Below are positions 9,290 to 18,738 of a stretch of DNA of 64,000 bases, one piece after another. The first letter of the stretch is position 1. Every line of letters starts with the position of its first letter. A program made the translations under genes and the position numbers. Origin of the DNA: an uncultured Erythrobacteraceae bacterium (GTDB lineage Bacteria > Pseudomonadota > Alphaproteobacteria > Sphingomonadales > Sphingomonadaceae); NCBI GenBank assembly GCA_946482075.1, contig CAMLQG010000001.1, positions 17,576 to 81,575 on the forward strand. Direction: 5' to 3'. Under the pieces are notes generated by a model. That model searched no databases. It had not been told where the DNA came from and worked only from the letters and a program-made list of their open reading frames with translations.

Positions 9290-10183
9290 TCACGGCACGG
9301 CTTTGTCGAGCGGGACCGGCTTGTCCAGGGTCTGGGCCGCGGCACCCCACACCTGGGCGCGTTCGCGCATGAAGGCCGCGAGAATCGGATGATCGAGCGC
9401 GGCATATTCGCTGGGCGACATACCCATGAAGTGATGGAAGTCGCGCACGAAATGGGCCTGATCGTGATACCGGCCGTCGATGGCGGTCGTCCAGCTGATC
9501 GACGGGTCGAGCATATAGGCGGCGAGGCTGCGCATGAAGCGCTGGCGGCGCAGGAGCAGGCGCGGCGTGAAGCCGAAATAGCGGCGGCAGATCCGTTCCA
9601 GCGTTCGCGGCGTCAAGCCCGCGCGGCTCGCGAAATCGGCCACGCTCGCCAGATCCGGCTCGACCAGAGCCGCATGCGCGACCGCGATCTTTTCCTGATC
9701 GGGAACGACACGATCCGCGCGCGCCATGAAATGGCCGATGATCCGTGCATATTCGGCCTCATCATCTGGCGTATCGCCATACAGCGAATGCGACAGGTCG
9801 AGAAAGTCGGCGAAGGCAGGATGCTTGCGCCCGTCAACAACGCAATTGGCCAGCTCGCTGGCGGGGGCGCCGATGAATTTGGCCCAACCCAACGGGAAAT
9901 AGCCGATTCCCCAGAGCCGCGTGTTGCCGAGAGTGAAGTCGGTCAGCATCGCGCTCGGCCCGGTCGCCGTGAACGCAGCGCCCACCAGATGCGCCCCGCT
10001 GGCCATGCTGGCATCGGGCGCAGCATCCCGGAAGAAGCGCGTATTGCCCCATTCGGGCTGGAGCCGGTCGCGCACGAAACCGCCCTCCGGGATGTCGAAC
10101 TCCGCCCGGTAGAAGCTGCTGAAACAGCCCTCCAGCTCCGGCGGTGGCCGGAAGAAACGAACGTTGATCTTGCATTGCGCCAT
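9290..10183 (-). CDS. AraC-family transcriptional regulator
   Basis: About 297 residues. The C-terminal third holds two helix-turn-helix motifs of the AraC type (SVADFASRAGLTPRTLERICRRYFG, then a second helix pair ending in HFMGMSPSEYAAL). The N-terminal domain is the cupin-like ligand part of AraC proteins that lack a known effector. The ATG at 10183 begins MAQCKINVRF; another ATG at 10207 is in frame. It sits between rplT and pheS, where no regulator is normally found, and has a terminator upstream. Its target is unknown. Confidence 0.85.
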   Translation of the reverse strand: MAQCKINVRFFRPPPELEGCFSSFYRAEFDIPEGGFVRDRLQPEWGNTRFFRDAAPDASMASGAHLVGAAFTATGPSAMLTDFTLGNTRLWGIGYFPLGWAKFIGAPASELANCVVDGRKHPAFADFLDLSHSLYGDTPDDEAEYARIIGHFMARADRVVPDQEKIAVAHAALVEPDLASVADFASRAGLTPRTLERICRRYFGFTPRLLLRRQRFMRSLAAYMLDPSISWTTAIDGRYHDQAHFVRDFHHFMGMSPSEYAALDHPILAAFMRERAQVWGAAAQTLDKPVPLDKAVP

Positions 10184-10326
10184 GTTCAGGACGCGCCCCC
10201 CGGACATACCGGCAGCCCATCCGGCACAGCACGGAAATGACGCAAATCCACGAAAGGTCAACTCAATTTTAAGGAAACCCGTTATCTATCAATACGATGG
10301 TCAACAATATGGCCGAATTCGGCATG

Positions 10327-10363
10327 AAAAAAGGCGCGGACATCGCTGCCCGCGCCCTTTTTT
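10327..10363 (-). terminator. Rho-independent terminator after rplT
   Basis: A 7-bp stem GGCGCGG/CCGCGCC is flanked by an A6 tract on the left and a T6 tract on the right, so it could terminate in both directions. It ends the rpmI-rplT transcript 28 bp after the rplT stop. Confidence 0.9.
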
Positions 10364-10390
10364 ACGGCGTTCCGGCTCGTCGAAAGATCG

Positions 10391-10750
10391 TCAGGCCGGG
10401 AGCGCCTGCTTCGCCTGGGCGATGATCGCGCCGAAGGCAGCGCCTTCGTTCATCGCCAGATCGGCCATGACCTTGCGGTCCAATTCGATCCCGGCGAGCT
10501 TGGCGCCGTGGATGAACTGCGAATAGGTCAGGCCTTCGGCGCGGACGGCGGCGTTGATGCGCTGGATCCACAGGGCGCGGAAGTTCCGCTTCTTAACCTT
10601 GCGGTCGCGATAGGCGTACTGGCCGGCCTTCTCGACGGCCTGGCGAGCGACGCGAATCGTGTTCTTGCGACGGCCGCGATAGCCCTTGGCCTGATCCAGG
10701 ATCCGCTTGTGCTTGGCGCGGGTGGTAACGCCGCGTTTGATGCGTGACAT
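10391..10750 (-). CDS. rplT: 50S ribosomal protein L20
   Basis: A 119-residue L20 protein that binds 23S rRNA early in 50S assembly. The N-terminus [18 protein letters not shown] and the basic [39 protein letters not shown] stretch are diagnostic. It follows rpmI by 17 bp. In other bacteria L20 feeds back on its own operon; no leader structure was resolved here. Confidence 0.99.
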   Translation of the reverse strand: MSRIKRGVTTRAKHKRILDQAKGYRGRRKNTIRVARQAVEKAGQYAYRDRKVKKRNFRALWIQRINAAVRAEGLTYSQFIHGAKLAGIELDRKVMADLAMNEGAAFGAIIAQAKQALPA

Positions 10751-10767
10751 TGGCTAGTACTCCTGTC

Positions 10768-10971
10768 TCAGTTGAGCCCGTAGGGCGCCCACTTCTTGAT
10801 CACCTTCGCATCGGCGTCGGAGATCACGTCGGTCCCACGGTTCTGGCGGATATACTTGCCATTATGGCTGATCAGGCGGTGGCGCTTGCCGGCTACGCCG
10901 TGCTTCACCTTGCCCGTCGCGGTGAGCTTGAAGCGCTTCTTCACACCGCTCTTGGTCTTGAGCTTGGGCAT
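10768..10971 (-). CDS. rpmI: 50S ribosomal protein L35
   Basis: A 67-residue L35 protein starting at the ATG at 10971 ([14 protein letters not shown]). The frame is open 8 codons further upstream, but the family begins at MPK. It is basic throughout and ends in [11 protein letters not shown]. It forms an operon with rplT. No infC lies upstream in this window, unlike the infC-rpmI-rplT order of enterobacteria. Confidence 0.98.
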   Translation of the reverse strand: MPKLKTKSGVKKRFKLTATGKVKHGVAGKRHRLISHNGKYIRQNRGTDVISDADAKVIKKWAPYGLN

Positions 10972-11098
10972 TTTCGTCTCCTTGGTCAGAGACACGTCGG
11001 AACCAGCCCTGGCAGCCCTTACCAGCCAGGCCGGCCGTTGAATTACGTGTCTGTAAGGCGCGCGCCACTAGCGGCAAAGCGGCACGATGGCAAGCCAT

Positions 11099-11536
11099 TC
11101 AACGCTCGAACGGCTTGAACCCCGTATCCGCCAGATAGCGGGCGAAATCGCCATGCGCGATGCGCCGCAGGCCGGGCTGCAGGGCACGGCGATAGATATA
11201 GGCTTCCGCCAGGACAAGAGCGCCGCTCGCAAGCCTCGCCTCCACCGGCCGTCTGACATATTCGCCCGCTGTCGGTCGGCGGGGATCATAGTTCTCGAAT
11301 CGATCGAGCGCAGCGAGCCATGCGGGATCATCAGGCAGATTATAGAGTACGCCCATCACACGGGTGGGCGCGCGTGGAACGAGTGCGGGATAGACCGCGC
11401 AACCCTCGCGAACGGCATAGAGCGCGCCTCGCACCGTGGCGGGCTGCCCCTCTCCCAGTCCAGCGGCAAGCCGCGCCGGATAACCCCGGGCGACATCCTT
11501 CATCAGCGTCCCATAGAGGAAGAGCAAACGGGCCAT
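11099..11536 (-). CDS. Gamma-glutamylcyclotransferase-like (AIG2/GGCT) protein
   Basis: A 145-residue protein with the substrate-binding loop LLFLYGTLMKD at the N-terminus, the mark of the gamma-glutamylcyclotransferase/AIG2 fold. It also has GVLYNLPDDPAWLAALDRFENYDP, typical of this family. Members release 5-oxoproline from gamma-glutamyl compounds, but many bacterial ones are not characterised. It stands 18 bp downstream of the HisN-like gene on the same strand. Confidence 0.85.
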   Translation of the reverse strand: MARLLFLYGTLMKDVARGYPARLAAGLGEGQPATVRGALYAVREGCAVYPALVPRAPTRVMGVLYNLPDDPAWLAALDRFENYDPRRPTAGEYVRRPVEARLASGALVLAEAYIYRRALQPGLRRIAHGDFARYLADTGFKPFER

Positions 11537-11554
11537 TATCCGCGGCCCGCCATT

Positions 11555-12337
11555 TCAATGCGCGCAGGCAAGCGCCTCGATCACGTCTTCGAGCCGCGCC
11601 GGATCGCCCAGCGCCAGGACATGGCCGTCCGAATCGCGATTCAACGGATCGCCGTTCCAGTCGCACATCGTACCGCCCGCGCCTTCGACCACGGGCACCA
11701 ACGCGGCGAAGTCATGCAGCTTGAGGCCCGCCTCGCATACGATGTCGAGATGGCCCGATGCGAGCATGGCGTAATTGTAGCAGTCGCCGCCCATCACCAT
11801 GCGGCGATGATCGGTCTTCGCCGCGAGCGCCATGAAGTGGCCGCCATCATGATCGTCGAAATAATGCGGACCGGTCGTGGCGATCGTCGCATCGGCGAGG
11901 CGGCGGCAACTGCGCGCGTTGGCGACGCTACCGTTGAGCGTGGTCAGATGGCCCATCGCGCCGATCCAGCGTTCGCCCAGTATCGGCTGGTCGATCACGC
12001 CCAGCACCGGCCAGCCGTCGACCAGGAGCGCGATCAGCGTGCCGAAGATCGGGCGACCCGCGAGGAAGCCCGCAGTCCCGTCGATCGGGTCGAGCACCCA
12101 TTGCCGGCTGGTCGAGCCCGGCTGCTCGCCGAATTCCTCGCCATGCACCGCATCGCGAGGGCATTCCGCGGTCAGAATCCGGCGCATCGCCTCCTCCGCC
12201 GCGCGGTCGGCCAGCGAGACGGGGGTATCGTCGCCCTTGCGTTCCACCGACACGCCCTGGCGGAACCACGGCCTGATGACCTCGCCCGCCGCATCGGCGA
12301 GGCGGTGGACAAGGGCAATGTCGGCGTCGAGCTTCAT
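11555..12337 (-). CDS. hisN: Inositol monophosphatase-family phosphatase, histidinol-phosphatase-like
   Basis: A 260-residue member of the Mg2+-dependent inositol-phosphatase superfamily. The metal-binding motif WVLDPIDGTAGF is at about residues 80-91, HGEEFGE supplies the upstream acidic ligand, and LHDFAALVPVVEGAGG carries the second site. In alphaproteobacteria this subgroup is usually HisN, which dephosphorylates L-histidinol phosphate; an inositol or other phosphomonoester role is possible. The start MKLDADIALVHR at 12337 is preferred over an upstream ATG that would overlap prs. Confidence 0.85.
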   Translation of the reverse strand: MKLDADIALVHRLADAAGEVIRPWFRQGVSVERKGDDTPVSLADRAAEEAMRRILTAECPRDAVHGEEFGEQPGSTSRQWVLDPIDGTAGFLAGRPIFGTLIALLVDGWPVLGVIDQPILGERWIGAMGHLTTLNGSVANARSCRRLADATIATTGPHYFDDHDGGHFMALAAKTDHRRMVMGGDCYNYAMLASGHLDIVCEAGLKLHDFAALVPVVEGAGGTMCDWNGDPLNRDSDGHVLALGDPARLEDVIEALACAH

Positions 12338-12341
12338 GCGC

Positions 12342-13277
12342 TCAGTCGAACAGGCTCGAGACGGAGCTTTCATCCGCGATCCGGCGGATCGCTTCGCCGA
12401 TCAGCGTGGCAATCGGCAGGATGCGGATGCGCTTGCTGTCCCTGGCCGCGTCGGTCGCCAGGATCGTGTCGGTGATGACGAGTTCCTTCAGCGCCGAATT
12501 GTCGACCTTCTGCACGGCGGCGCCCGAGAGCACGCCATGGGTGATATAGGCCGCGACACTGGTCGCCCCTGCATCCATCAGCGCCTGGGCAGCGTTGCAC
12601 AGCGTGCCGCCCGAATCGATGATATCGTCGATCAGGATGCAATGCCGGCCTTTCACGTCGCCGATGATGTTCATCACTTCGGATTCGCCCGGCCGTTCGC
12701 GCCGCTTGTCGACGATGGCCAGCGGTGCATTGTCCAGCCGCTTGGCGAGCGCGCGGGCGCGAACCACGCCGCCCACGTCCGGCGAGACGACCGTCAGGGC
12801 CTTGTCGCCGTAGCGCGCCTGGATATCGGCGGCCATGGAAGGTGCTGCGTAGAGATTGTCGGTCGGGATATCGAAGAAGCCCTGGATCTGGCCGGCATGC
12901 AGGTCGACCGAAAGGACGCGGTCGGCCCCGGCTTCGGTGATCAGGTTGGCGACGAGCTTGGCCGAGATCGGCGTGCGCGGGCCGGGCTTCCGGTCCTGCC
13001 GCGCATAGCCGAAATAGGGTACGACGGCCGTGATGCGCGCGGCCGAGGCGCGGCGCAGCGCGTCGATGCCGATCAGCAGCTCCATCAGATTGTCGTTTGC
13101 CGGATAGCTGGTGGACTGCACCACGAAGACGTCCTCGCCACGCACGTTCTCGTGGATCTCCACGAAGATTTCCTCGTCGGCGAAGCGGCGGACGCTCGCA
13201 TCGGTCAGCGGCGTCTCGAGATAGGCTGCGATCGCCCGGGCGAGCGGCAGGTTGGAATTGCCGGCCATGATTTTCAT
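12342..13277 (-). CDS. prs: Ribose-phosphate pyrophosphokinase (PRPP synthetase)
   Basis: A 311-residue enzyme that makes PRPP from ribose 5-phosphate and ATP for nucleotide, histidine and NAD synthesis. The flexible loop [17 protein letters not shown], the metal/ribose motif [11 protein letters not shown], and the PRPP loop [17 protein letters not shown] are all present. Its stop is only a few bases from the start of the HisN-like gene, so the two are probably co-transcribed. Confidence 0.98.
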   Translation of the reverse strand: MKIMAGNSNLPLARAIAAYLETPLTDASVRRFADEEIFVEIHENVRGEDVFVVQSTSYPANDNLMELLIGIDALRRASAARITAVVPYFGYARQDRKPGPRTPISAKLVANLITEAGADRVLSVDLHAGQIQGFFDIPTDNLYAAPSMAADIQARYGDKALTVVSPDVGGVVRARALAKRLDNAPLAIVDKRRERPGESEVMNIIGDVKGRHCILIDDIIDSGGTLCNAAQALMDAGATSVAAYITHGVLSGAAVQKVDNSALKELVITDTILATDAARDSKRIRILPIATLIGEAIRRIADESSVSSLFD

Positions 13278-13401
13278 CGCAGGAGCCCCTTATATTGATG
13301 TGTCGCGAAGAATCGGACACGCCTCTAATTCAGCGTAGCCCGATTGCAACCGGCAGATCGCAGCCAACGGGGGATTAAGGTCGATGTGCCGCAATACCTT
13401 T

Positions 13402-13482
13402 CGTCATCCCAGCGAAAGCCGGGATCGTTGTGGGCGAACCAGGAAGTGACCGAGAGAGATGCCGGCTTTCGCTGGCGTGACG
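13402..13482. repeat. Intergenic inverted repeat between prs and glpX
   Basis: Arms 13402-13426 and 13458-13482 are inverted and differ at about 3 of 25 positions (core AGCGAAAGCCGG). About 31 bp separate them. The element starts right after the glpX stop codon and would form a long hairpin in RNA, so it may also act as a transcript end. It looks like a dispersed element. Confidence 0.8.
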
Positions 13483-13483
13483 G

Positions 13484-14473
13484 TCACGAGGAGATGCGGT
13501 GTTCGCCCCCGACCCAGCGGACCGTGCCGGAACTGGCGCGCATCACCACGCTCTGCGTCGTCATCTTGCCGTCCTTCAGGCGCTTGACGCCGCGCAGCAG
13601 CGAACCATCGGTCACGCCCGTCGCGGCGAAGATACAATCGCCCTTGGCGAGATCGTCCAGCAGGTAGATGCGGTTGAGATCCTCGATTCCCCATTTGCGC
13701 GCGCGGCTGCGCTCATCCTCGTTGCGGAACAGGAGGCGGCCATTGAACTGCCCGCCCACGCAGCGCAGCGCCGCTGCCGCGAGCACGCCTTCCGGCGCGC
13801 CGCCCGATCCCATATACATGTCGATCGTGGTGTCCGGATTGGTAGTGGCGATCACGCCGGCCACGTCGCCATCGGGAATCAGCTGGATGCCGCAGCCGAT
13901 GTCGCGCAATTCCGCGATCAGTTCCGCATGGCGCGGGCGGTCGAGCACGCAGACGATGATCTCGTTGGGCTGGACGCCCTTGGCGGCGGCGACCGCGGCC
14001 ACGTTTTCGCGCACGCTCTTGTCGAGCGAGATGATGCCCTGCGGATAGCCCGGGCCGACGGCAAGCTTGTCCATGTAGACGTCAGGCGCGTTGAGCAGCC
14101 CGCCTTCTTCGGCGGCCGCGAGCACGGCCAGCGCGTTGGGCCCGGCCTTGGCGGTGATCGTCGTGCCTTCCAGCGGATCGAGCGCGATGTCGATCTTCGG
14201 CCCCTTGCCCGGCGCGCCGCCGACCTTCTCGCCGATATAGAGCATCGGCGCTTCGTCCCGCTCGCCCTCGCCGATGACGACGGTGCCGTCCATATAGAGC
14301 TCGTCGAAGGCTCGGCGCATCGCTTCGACCGCGGCGGCGTCGGCCGCCTTCTCGTCACCCCGTCCCACCAGCTTCGATGCCGCGATCGCCGCCGCTTCCG
14401 TTACGCGGACTAGTTCGAGAACGAGGACGCGATCGAGGACGTGGCTGGCGGGCGTATTCGACTTGTCGGACAT
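13484..14473 (-). CDS. glpX: Fructose-1,6-bisphosphatase, class II
   Basis: A 329-residue class II FBPase that converts fructose 1,6-bisphosphate to fructose 6-phosphate in gluconeogenesis. GEGERDEAPMLYIGE (near residues 68-82) and LDPLEGTT (near 97-104) form the metal site of the Li+-sensitive phosphatase fold. It is 96 bp downstream of hom and on the same strand, an arrangement common in alphaproteobacteria. Confidence 0.97.
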   Translation of the reverse strand: MSDKSNTPASHVLDRVLVLELVRVTEAAAIAASKLVGRGDEKAADAAAVEAMRRAFDELYMDGTVVIGEGERDEAPMLYIGEKVGGAPGKGPKIDIALDPLEGTTITAKAGPNALAVLAAAEEGGLLNAPDVYMDKLAVGPGYPQGIISLDKSVRENVAAVAAAKGVQPNEIIVCVLDRPRHAELIAELRDIGCGIQLIPDGDVAGVIATTNPDTTIDMYMGSGGAPEGVLAAAALRCVGGQFNGRLLFRNEDERSRARKWGIEDLNRIYLLDDLAKGDCIFAATGVTDGSLLRGVKRLKDGKMTTQSVVMRASSGTVRWVGGEHRISS

Positions 14474-14569
14474 GGGAGCCTTTCCGCGTTGAGATCAGGG
14501 AGGGTCGGAACGATTGTCTGCGTAAGGGGTCGCTCCGAAAACCGCAATGCCTCCTCAGTTTACCGGCAC

Positions 14570-15880
14570 TCAGTTTCCGAGAAGTTGCATGACGAGCGGA
14601 GGCTCCGTCAGGCTCGACGACCCCTCCAGCAGGCGCAACGCGTCGGTCACGCAGCGTTCGGGCCCTTCATGCGTGACGAGCGCGACGAGCACTTCCCCAC
14701 CTTCCTCCGGCTGACCCTTCTGGATCATGCTTTCGATCGAGACGCCCGCATCGCGCATCGCTGCCGTGATCTCGGCCAGCACGCCGGGGCGGTCGGCCAC
14801 GGTGAAGCGGATGTAGCGGCGGCCCATGCGATGGCCCGATTCCGCCGGCAGCAGCGCTTCGAGCTGCGCCACCGGCACGGAGAAGGGCGCGGCGATCTCG
14901 CCGCGTGCGATATCGATCAGGTCGGCCGCCACCGCGCTCGCCGTTGGTCCATCGCCGGCGCCGGCGCCCTGGAACAGCAGCCGGCCGCAGAAATTGCCTT
15001 CAGCCACTACTGCATTTGTCGCGCCGTCGACATGGGCGAGCGGATGATCCTCCTGGACGAGATAGGGCTGCACGCGCTGGAACAGGCGGCGCGGGCCCGC
15101 GGTGACGCTTTCGGCCTCGGCCATGCCGATCAGGCGGATGACATAGCCCAGCGTCCCGGCCTGGGCGATATCCGCCGCCCGGAGCGCGGAAATGCCCTTG
15201 GTGTCGACATGCGCGAAATCGAGCTGGCCGCCGAAAGCGATCGCGGCGAGGATCGACAGCTTGTGCGCCGCGTCGATCCCTTCGACATCGAAAGTGGGGT
15301 CCGCTTCGGCATAGCCGCGTTCCTGCGCTTCCTTCAGCACGTCCCCGAAATCGCGGCCAGTATCCTCCATGGTGGAGAGGATGAAATTGCAGGTGCCGTT
15401 GAGAATCCCGTAGATCCGGTCGATCGCATTCGCCGCCGTGCCTTCGCGCAGCCCCTTGATCACGGGAATGCCGCCCGCCACCGCCGCTTCGAACTTCAGG
15501 GCGACATCCGCATCCTCGGCCGCCTGGGCAAGGACGAGGCCGTGATGCGCGATCATCGCCTTGTTCGCCGTGACGACCGACTTGCCTGCCCGGATGGCAT
15601 TGCGCGCCAGGGTAAGCGCCGGGCCGTCGGAGCCGCCGACCAGCTCGACCACCACATCGACATCGCCGCGCGCCGCCATCGCGGTCATGTCGTCTTCCCA
15701 GGCATAGGCGGAAAGATCGACGCCGCGATCCTTGGCGCGGTCCCGCGCGCTCACGGCCACGATCTCGATCGGGCGCCCGGCCCGCGCGGAAATCAGCCCC
15801 GCATTCGCATCGAGCAATTTGATGACGCCCGCGCCGACGGTTCCCAGCCCTGCCAGCGCGATACGCAACGGATCGGCCAT
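14570..15880 (-). CDS. hom: Homoserine dehydrogenase
   Basis: A 436-residue enzyme that reduces aspartate semialdehyde to homoserine on the way to Thr, Met and Ile. The nucleotide-binding LAGLGTVGAGV is at the N-terminus, followed by VVTANKAMIAHHG, the catalytic-domain GTCNFILSTMED, and a C-terminal ACT domain (DRPGVLAEITAAMRDAGVSIES) for threonine feedback. The ATG at 15880 is 17 residues or fewer from the Rossmann loop, as expected. Confidence 0.98.
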   Translation of the reverse strand: MADPLRIALAGLGTVGAGVIKLLDANAGLISARAGRPIEIVAVSARDRAKDRGVDLSAYAWEDDMTAMAARGDVDVVVELVGGSDGPALTLARNAIRAGKSVVTANKAMIAHHGLVLAQAAEDADVALKFEAAVAGGIPVIKGLREGTAANAIDRIYGILNGTCNFILSTMEDTGRDFGDVLKEAQERGYAEADPTFDVEGIDAAHKLSILAAIAFGGQLDFAHVDTKGISALRAADIAQAGTLGYVIRLIGMAEAESVTAGPRRLFQRVQPYLVQEDHPLAHVDGATNAVVAEGNFCGRLLFQGAGAGDGPTASAVAADLIDIARGEIAAPFSVPVAQLEALLPAESGHRMGRRYIRFTVADRPGVLAEITAAMRDAGVSIESMIQKGQPEEGGEVLVALVTHEGPERCVTDALRLLEGSSSLTEPPLVMQLLGN

Positions 15881-15959
15881 GTATGCCCCCTTTCGCAGCG
15901 GCCCCTAAGCCAAGCTCGGGGTAAAGACCATAGGGCAATCCATTGGGACGCGTGACCGG

Positions 15960-16814
15960 TCAGGGCCGGCGCCGCTCGCACGGACCGAGCTGTTCCTTGA
16001 CCAGGCGATAATCGAGTTCCGCGTTGAGCCTTCCGTTCGCATCCTGCGCCAGTTGCGCTTCGGGCGGCAGGGCGGGCGGCAGCGAACAGGCCAGGCGATA
16101 CCAGGCCAGCGTATCGCGCGCCGGCGGGCCCGCACCTTCATCCACCAGCTCGGACCAGGACGCCCCCCAGACCGGTCTTTGGCCCGGCCGCCGAATCACG
16201 CTGACCAGGGCCGGCGCGTCAGCCTCCGTCTTGAGGAACAGCTGCGTCTCGGATTCGCCCGCCAGATTGCCCGGCACCCAGAGGATGTCGCGAATGCCGG
16301 TGATGCGCGCCGGCGCGTCCGCCGCGAAGAATTCGGTCAACATCGGCCGCAGGCTCGCCTTCAGGGGCTCGCTCGAGATCAGCTGGGCATTGGGCTTCAC
16401 CAGCTGAAGATCGGACGGCCGGTTCGGCACCCGATAGCCGAACAGGAGGACGGCGTTTCCCTTGAGATTCGGCGCACGTCCCCGCGAATTCAGCGGCACG
16501 TCCACGAGATAGCGTACGAATTCGCCGAATTCCTGCCGGCCCGCAAGCAACCCCAGCGTCTTGGCTTCGATATAGAGACGCACCCAGCCGGGACGCAGCC
16601 CCCGGGAACGCTCCGGCTCCACCACCGCCTGCTTCCGAATCTTCGCTTCCAGCACCACGCTGGCCGGATCGATCAGATCGGCCAGGTCCGCATAGGTCAT
16701 GGGAACGGCGGATGGGGATGTTGCAGGCTGCGCTGCACCGGCGGATGCAGCATGGATGGCCAGCGCAAGGAGGCCTGTGGAGGCTATATTGCGAAAGAAT
16801 CGCGAAAATTTCAT
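15960..16814 (-). CDS. Conserved-looking exported protein of unknown function
   Basis: A 284-residue protein beginning MKFSRFFRNIASTGLLALAIHAASAGAAQ, a clear signal peptide ending at AGAAQ. The frame continues 12 codons upstream, but the ATG at 16814 fits the signal peptide better. The mature protein is soluble, without membrane helices, with a YADLADLIDPASVVLEAKI start and an ERRRP tail. I do not recognise the family. It is divergent from tonB across 328 bp, so a link with TonB-dependent transport is possible but unproven. Confidence 0.75.
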   Translation of the reverse strand: MKFSRFFRNIASTGLLALAIHAASAGAAQPATSPSAVPMTYADLADLIDPASVVLEAKIRKQAVVEPERSRGLRPGWVRLYIEAKTLGLLAGRQEFGEFVRYLVDVPLNSRGRAPNLKGNAVLLFGYRVPNRPSDLQLVKPNAQLISSEPLKASLRPMLTEFFAADAPARITGIRDILWVPGNLAGESETQLFLKTEADAPALVSVIRRPGQRPVWGASWSELVDEGAGPPARDTLAWYRLACSLPPALPPEAQLAQDANGRLNAELDYRLVKEQLGPCERRRP

Positions 16815-17142
16815 CGGAACCTCTTCCTGTTTCTCGCCGTCCGGAGACATCGTGCCTTTTCGTGTTCAACCCGGAAAGACTTGAATTGTCCGTTAACCGA
16901 TAAAGCGTTTGCGCAACTATGCCTTCACCGCTAAGACCCCCGAAAACCGGGGCCAAAAGCATAATCGCCCCTATAAAAAAATGGATTCGTGCGGGACTGC
17001 CGCACGATACACTTTTCGGGGGCCATCCGGCCCGACCCGATTGGGTGGAAATTTTTGAACGTTTGCGCCGGAGGGGAATTTCTGTTCCGTTTCGGCGTAA
17101 CCCGGACTCGTCCGGGGAACCGTAATGGAGTGATGCGACTGA
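16815..17142. promoter_or_regulatory. Divergent intergenic region with a perfect hairpin
   Basis: The 328 bp between the exported-protein gene and tonB hold no gene. At 16987-17007 there is a perfect 8-bp inverted repeat (TCGTGCGG / CCGCACGA, 5-nt loop). Read on the minus strand it is followed four bases later by a run of seven T residues, so it could be an attenuator in the leader of the exported-protein gene. The region is AT-richer than its surroundings. Confidence 0.5.
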
Positions 17143-17784
17143 ATGGCCTACGCTGACCAATCAATGAGCGGTAACCGCCTTACCGCGCTGATCATCGTTG
17201 CCTTGATTCACGTCGCGCTCGGATATGGGCTTGTGACCGGGCTTGCCTTTGAAGCCTACAAGAAGGTGGCCGAGCGTGTAACCACGATTGACATCAAGGA
17301 AGAGAAACCCCCGGAAGAACCGCCGCCGCCGCCGCCTGAGCAGAAGAACGCTCCGCCGCCGCCGGTCGCACCGCCGCCGCCGATTTCCATCGCCGTGGCA
17401 CCACCGCCGATTCAGACGGTCACGACTCCACCGCCCCCTGCCCCCATCGTTCTTGCACCGCCTGCCGCTCCGCCGGCGCCGGTCTGCAAGCCGCAGGCTC
17501 CGTCGCCGCGCGGCAATCCCTCTTCCTGGGCCAGCCCGGACGACTATCCATCGCGCGCCCTGCGTGAAGAACGCGAAGGCGTTACGCGGTTCACCGTCAC
17601 CGTGGGTGGCGATGGGCGCGTGGCCAGCTGCAACGTCACCGGTTCGAGCGGCCATCCCGATCTCGACCAGACGACGTGCTCGCTGATCCAGAAACGCGGC
17701 CGCTTCAAGCCGCCTGCGCCATGTGAAGGGCAGCCCGGCACGGCCACTTGGTCGAGCGCGGTGCGCTGGCAGATTCCGAAGTAA
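17143..17784 (+). CDS. tonB: Energy transducer TonB
   Basis: A 213-residue protein that couples the proton-motive force to outer-membrane receptors. Residues 10-35 form one membrane anchor. Residues about 55-110 are a Pro-rich periplasmic spacer (PPEEPPPPPPEQ and APPPPISIAVAPPPI), and the C-terminal 90 residues are the TonB domain (VTRFTVTVGGDGRVASCNVTGSSGHPDLD ... GRFKPP). Four cysteines in the C-terminal part could form disulfides. It heads a tonB-exbB-exbD-exbD operon. Confidence 0.95.
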   Translation: MAYADQSMSGNRLTALIIVALIHVALGYGLVTGLAFEAYKKVAERVTTIDIKEEKPPEEPPPPPPEQKNAPPPPVAPPPPISIAVAPPPIQTVTTPPPPAPIVLAPPAAPPAPVCKPQAPSPRGNPSSWASPDDYPSRALREEREGVTRFTVTVGGDGRVASCNVTGSSGHPDLDQTTCSLIQKRGRFKPPAPCEGQPGTATWSSAVRWQIPK

Positions 17785-17865
17785 TCGTTTTGCACGGCTT
17801 GCCCGGATCTGCCGGGCGAGCCGCAGTTTCCGTTCTGACTTTATTTTATTGAGAGGAATACCCGC

Positions 17866-18636
17866 ATGCTTATCGAAATTCTTGCCGCCGCGGCCGAAGG
17901 GGCCCCGCAGAACAAGTTCGGCTTCAAGGAAGCTCTCGAACAGGGCGGTGTCGTTGCCTACGCTACCGTCATCATCCTCGGCATCATGTCGTTCGGTTCG
18001 TTCTACATCCTGTTCACGAAGTTCATCGAACAGCAGAAGCTGCTCAACCAGGCGCGTGACATCCGTGCGAATTTCTGGCGCGCGAACACGCTGAAGGAAG
18101 GCGCCGCCAAGCTCGACAAGAACAGCGCCTATCGCCAGCTCGTCGACGACGCTCTGTCCGCCGAAGAACAGCACAGCAAGATGACCGACAGCCTCGAAGC
18201 CCATGACTGGATGCATGGCTCGCTGGCGCGTTCGGAGAATTCGATCAACGCCCGGCTCGCCGGCGGCCTTCCGTTCCTCGCGACCGTGGGTGCAACCGCA
18301 CCGTTCATCGGTCTGTTCGGGACCGTGGTCGGCATCTATCGCGCTCTGATCAACATCGGCCTCGCCGGTTCGGCCTCGATCGACAAGGTCGCCGGTCCGG
18401 TCGGTGAAGCTCTGATCATGACCGCGCTCGGTCTGCTCGTGGCCGTTCCGGCCGTGCTTGCCTACAACTGGCTGCAGTCGCGCAACAAGCGCATCTCCGA
18501 AGAGCTGAGCGGCTTCTCGACCAACGTTCTCGCCAACATCACCTCCAAGGGTGCTGTGAAGCCCGCGATCGTGGGCAAGGCTGCCCCGGCTCCGGCCGCC
18601 AAGCCTGCTGCTCCGGCCGCTGCGCCGAAGGCCTGA
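17866..18636 (+). CDS. exbB: MotA/TolQ/ExbB proton channel protein
   Basis: A 256-residue inner-membrane proton channel subunit for TonB. Three membrane segments are visible: one near residue 30-50, and two flanking ATVGATAPFIGLFGTVVGIYRAL and GEALIMTALGLLVAVPAVLAYNW, the conserved ExbB core. The C-terminal 25 residues are an Ala/Pro/Lys-rich tail. It is 81 bp after tonB. Confidence 0.96.
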   Translation: MLIEILAAAAEGAPQNKFGFKEALEQGGVVAYATVIILGIMSFGSFYILFTKFIEQQKLLNQARDIRANFWRANTLKEGAAKLDKNSAYRQLVDDALSAEEQHSKMTDSLEAHDWMHGSLARSENSINARLAGGLPFLATVGATAPFIGLFGTVVGIYRALINIGLAGSASIDKVAGPVGEALIMTALGLLVAVPAVLAYNWLQSRNKRISEELSGFSTNVLANITSKGAVKPAIVGKAAPAPAAKPAAPAAAPKA

Positions 18637-18738
18637 TCGCGAGACTGGTCAGAACGAAGCTTGCAGAGACGCGACGGGCCGGCAACCGGCATGCGGGCAC
18701 CGGCCCGTCGCTGAAATGTCTTAGGATAGGATACTACA

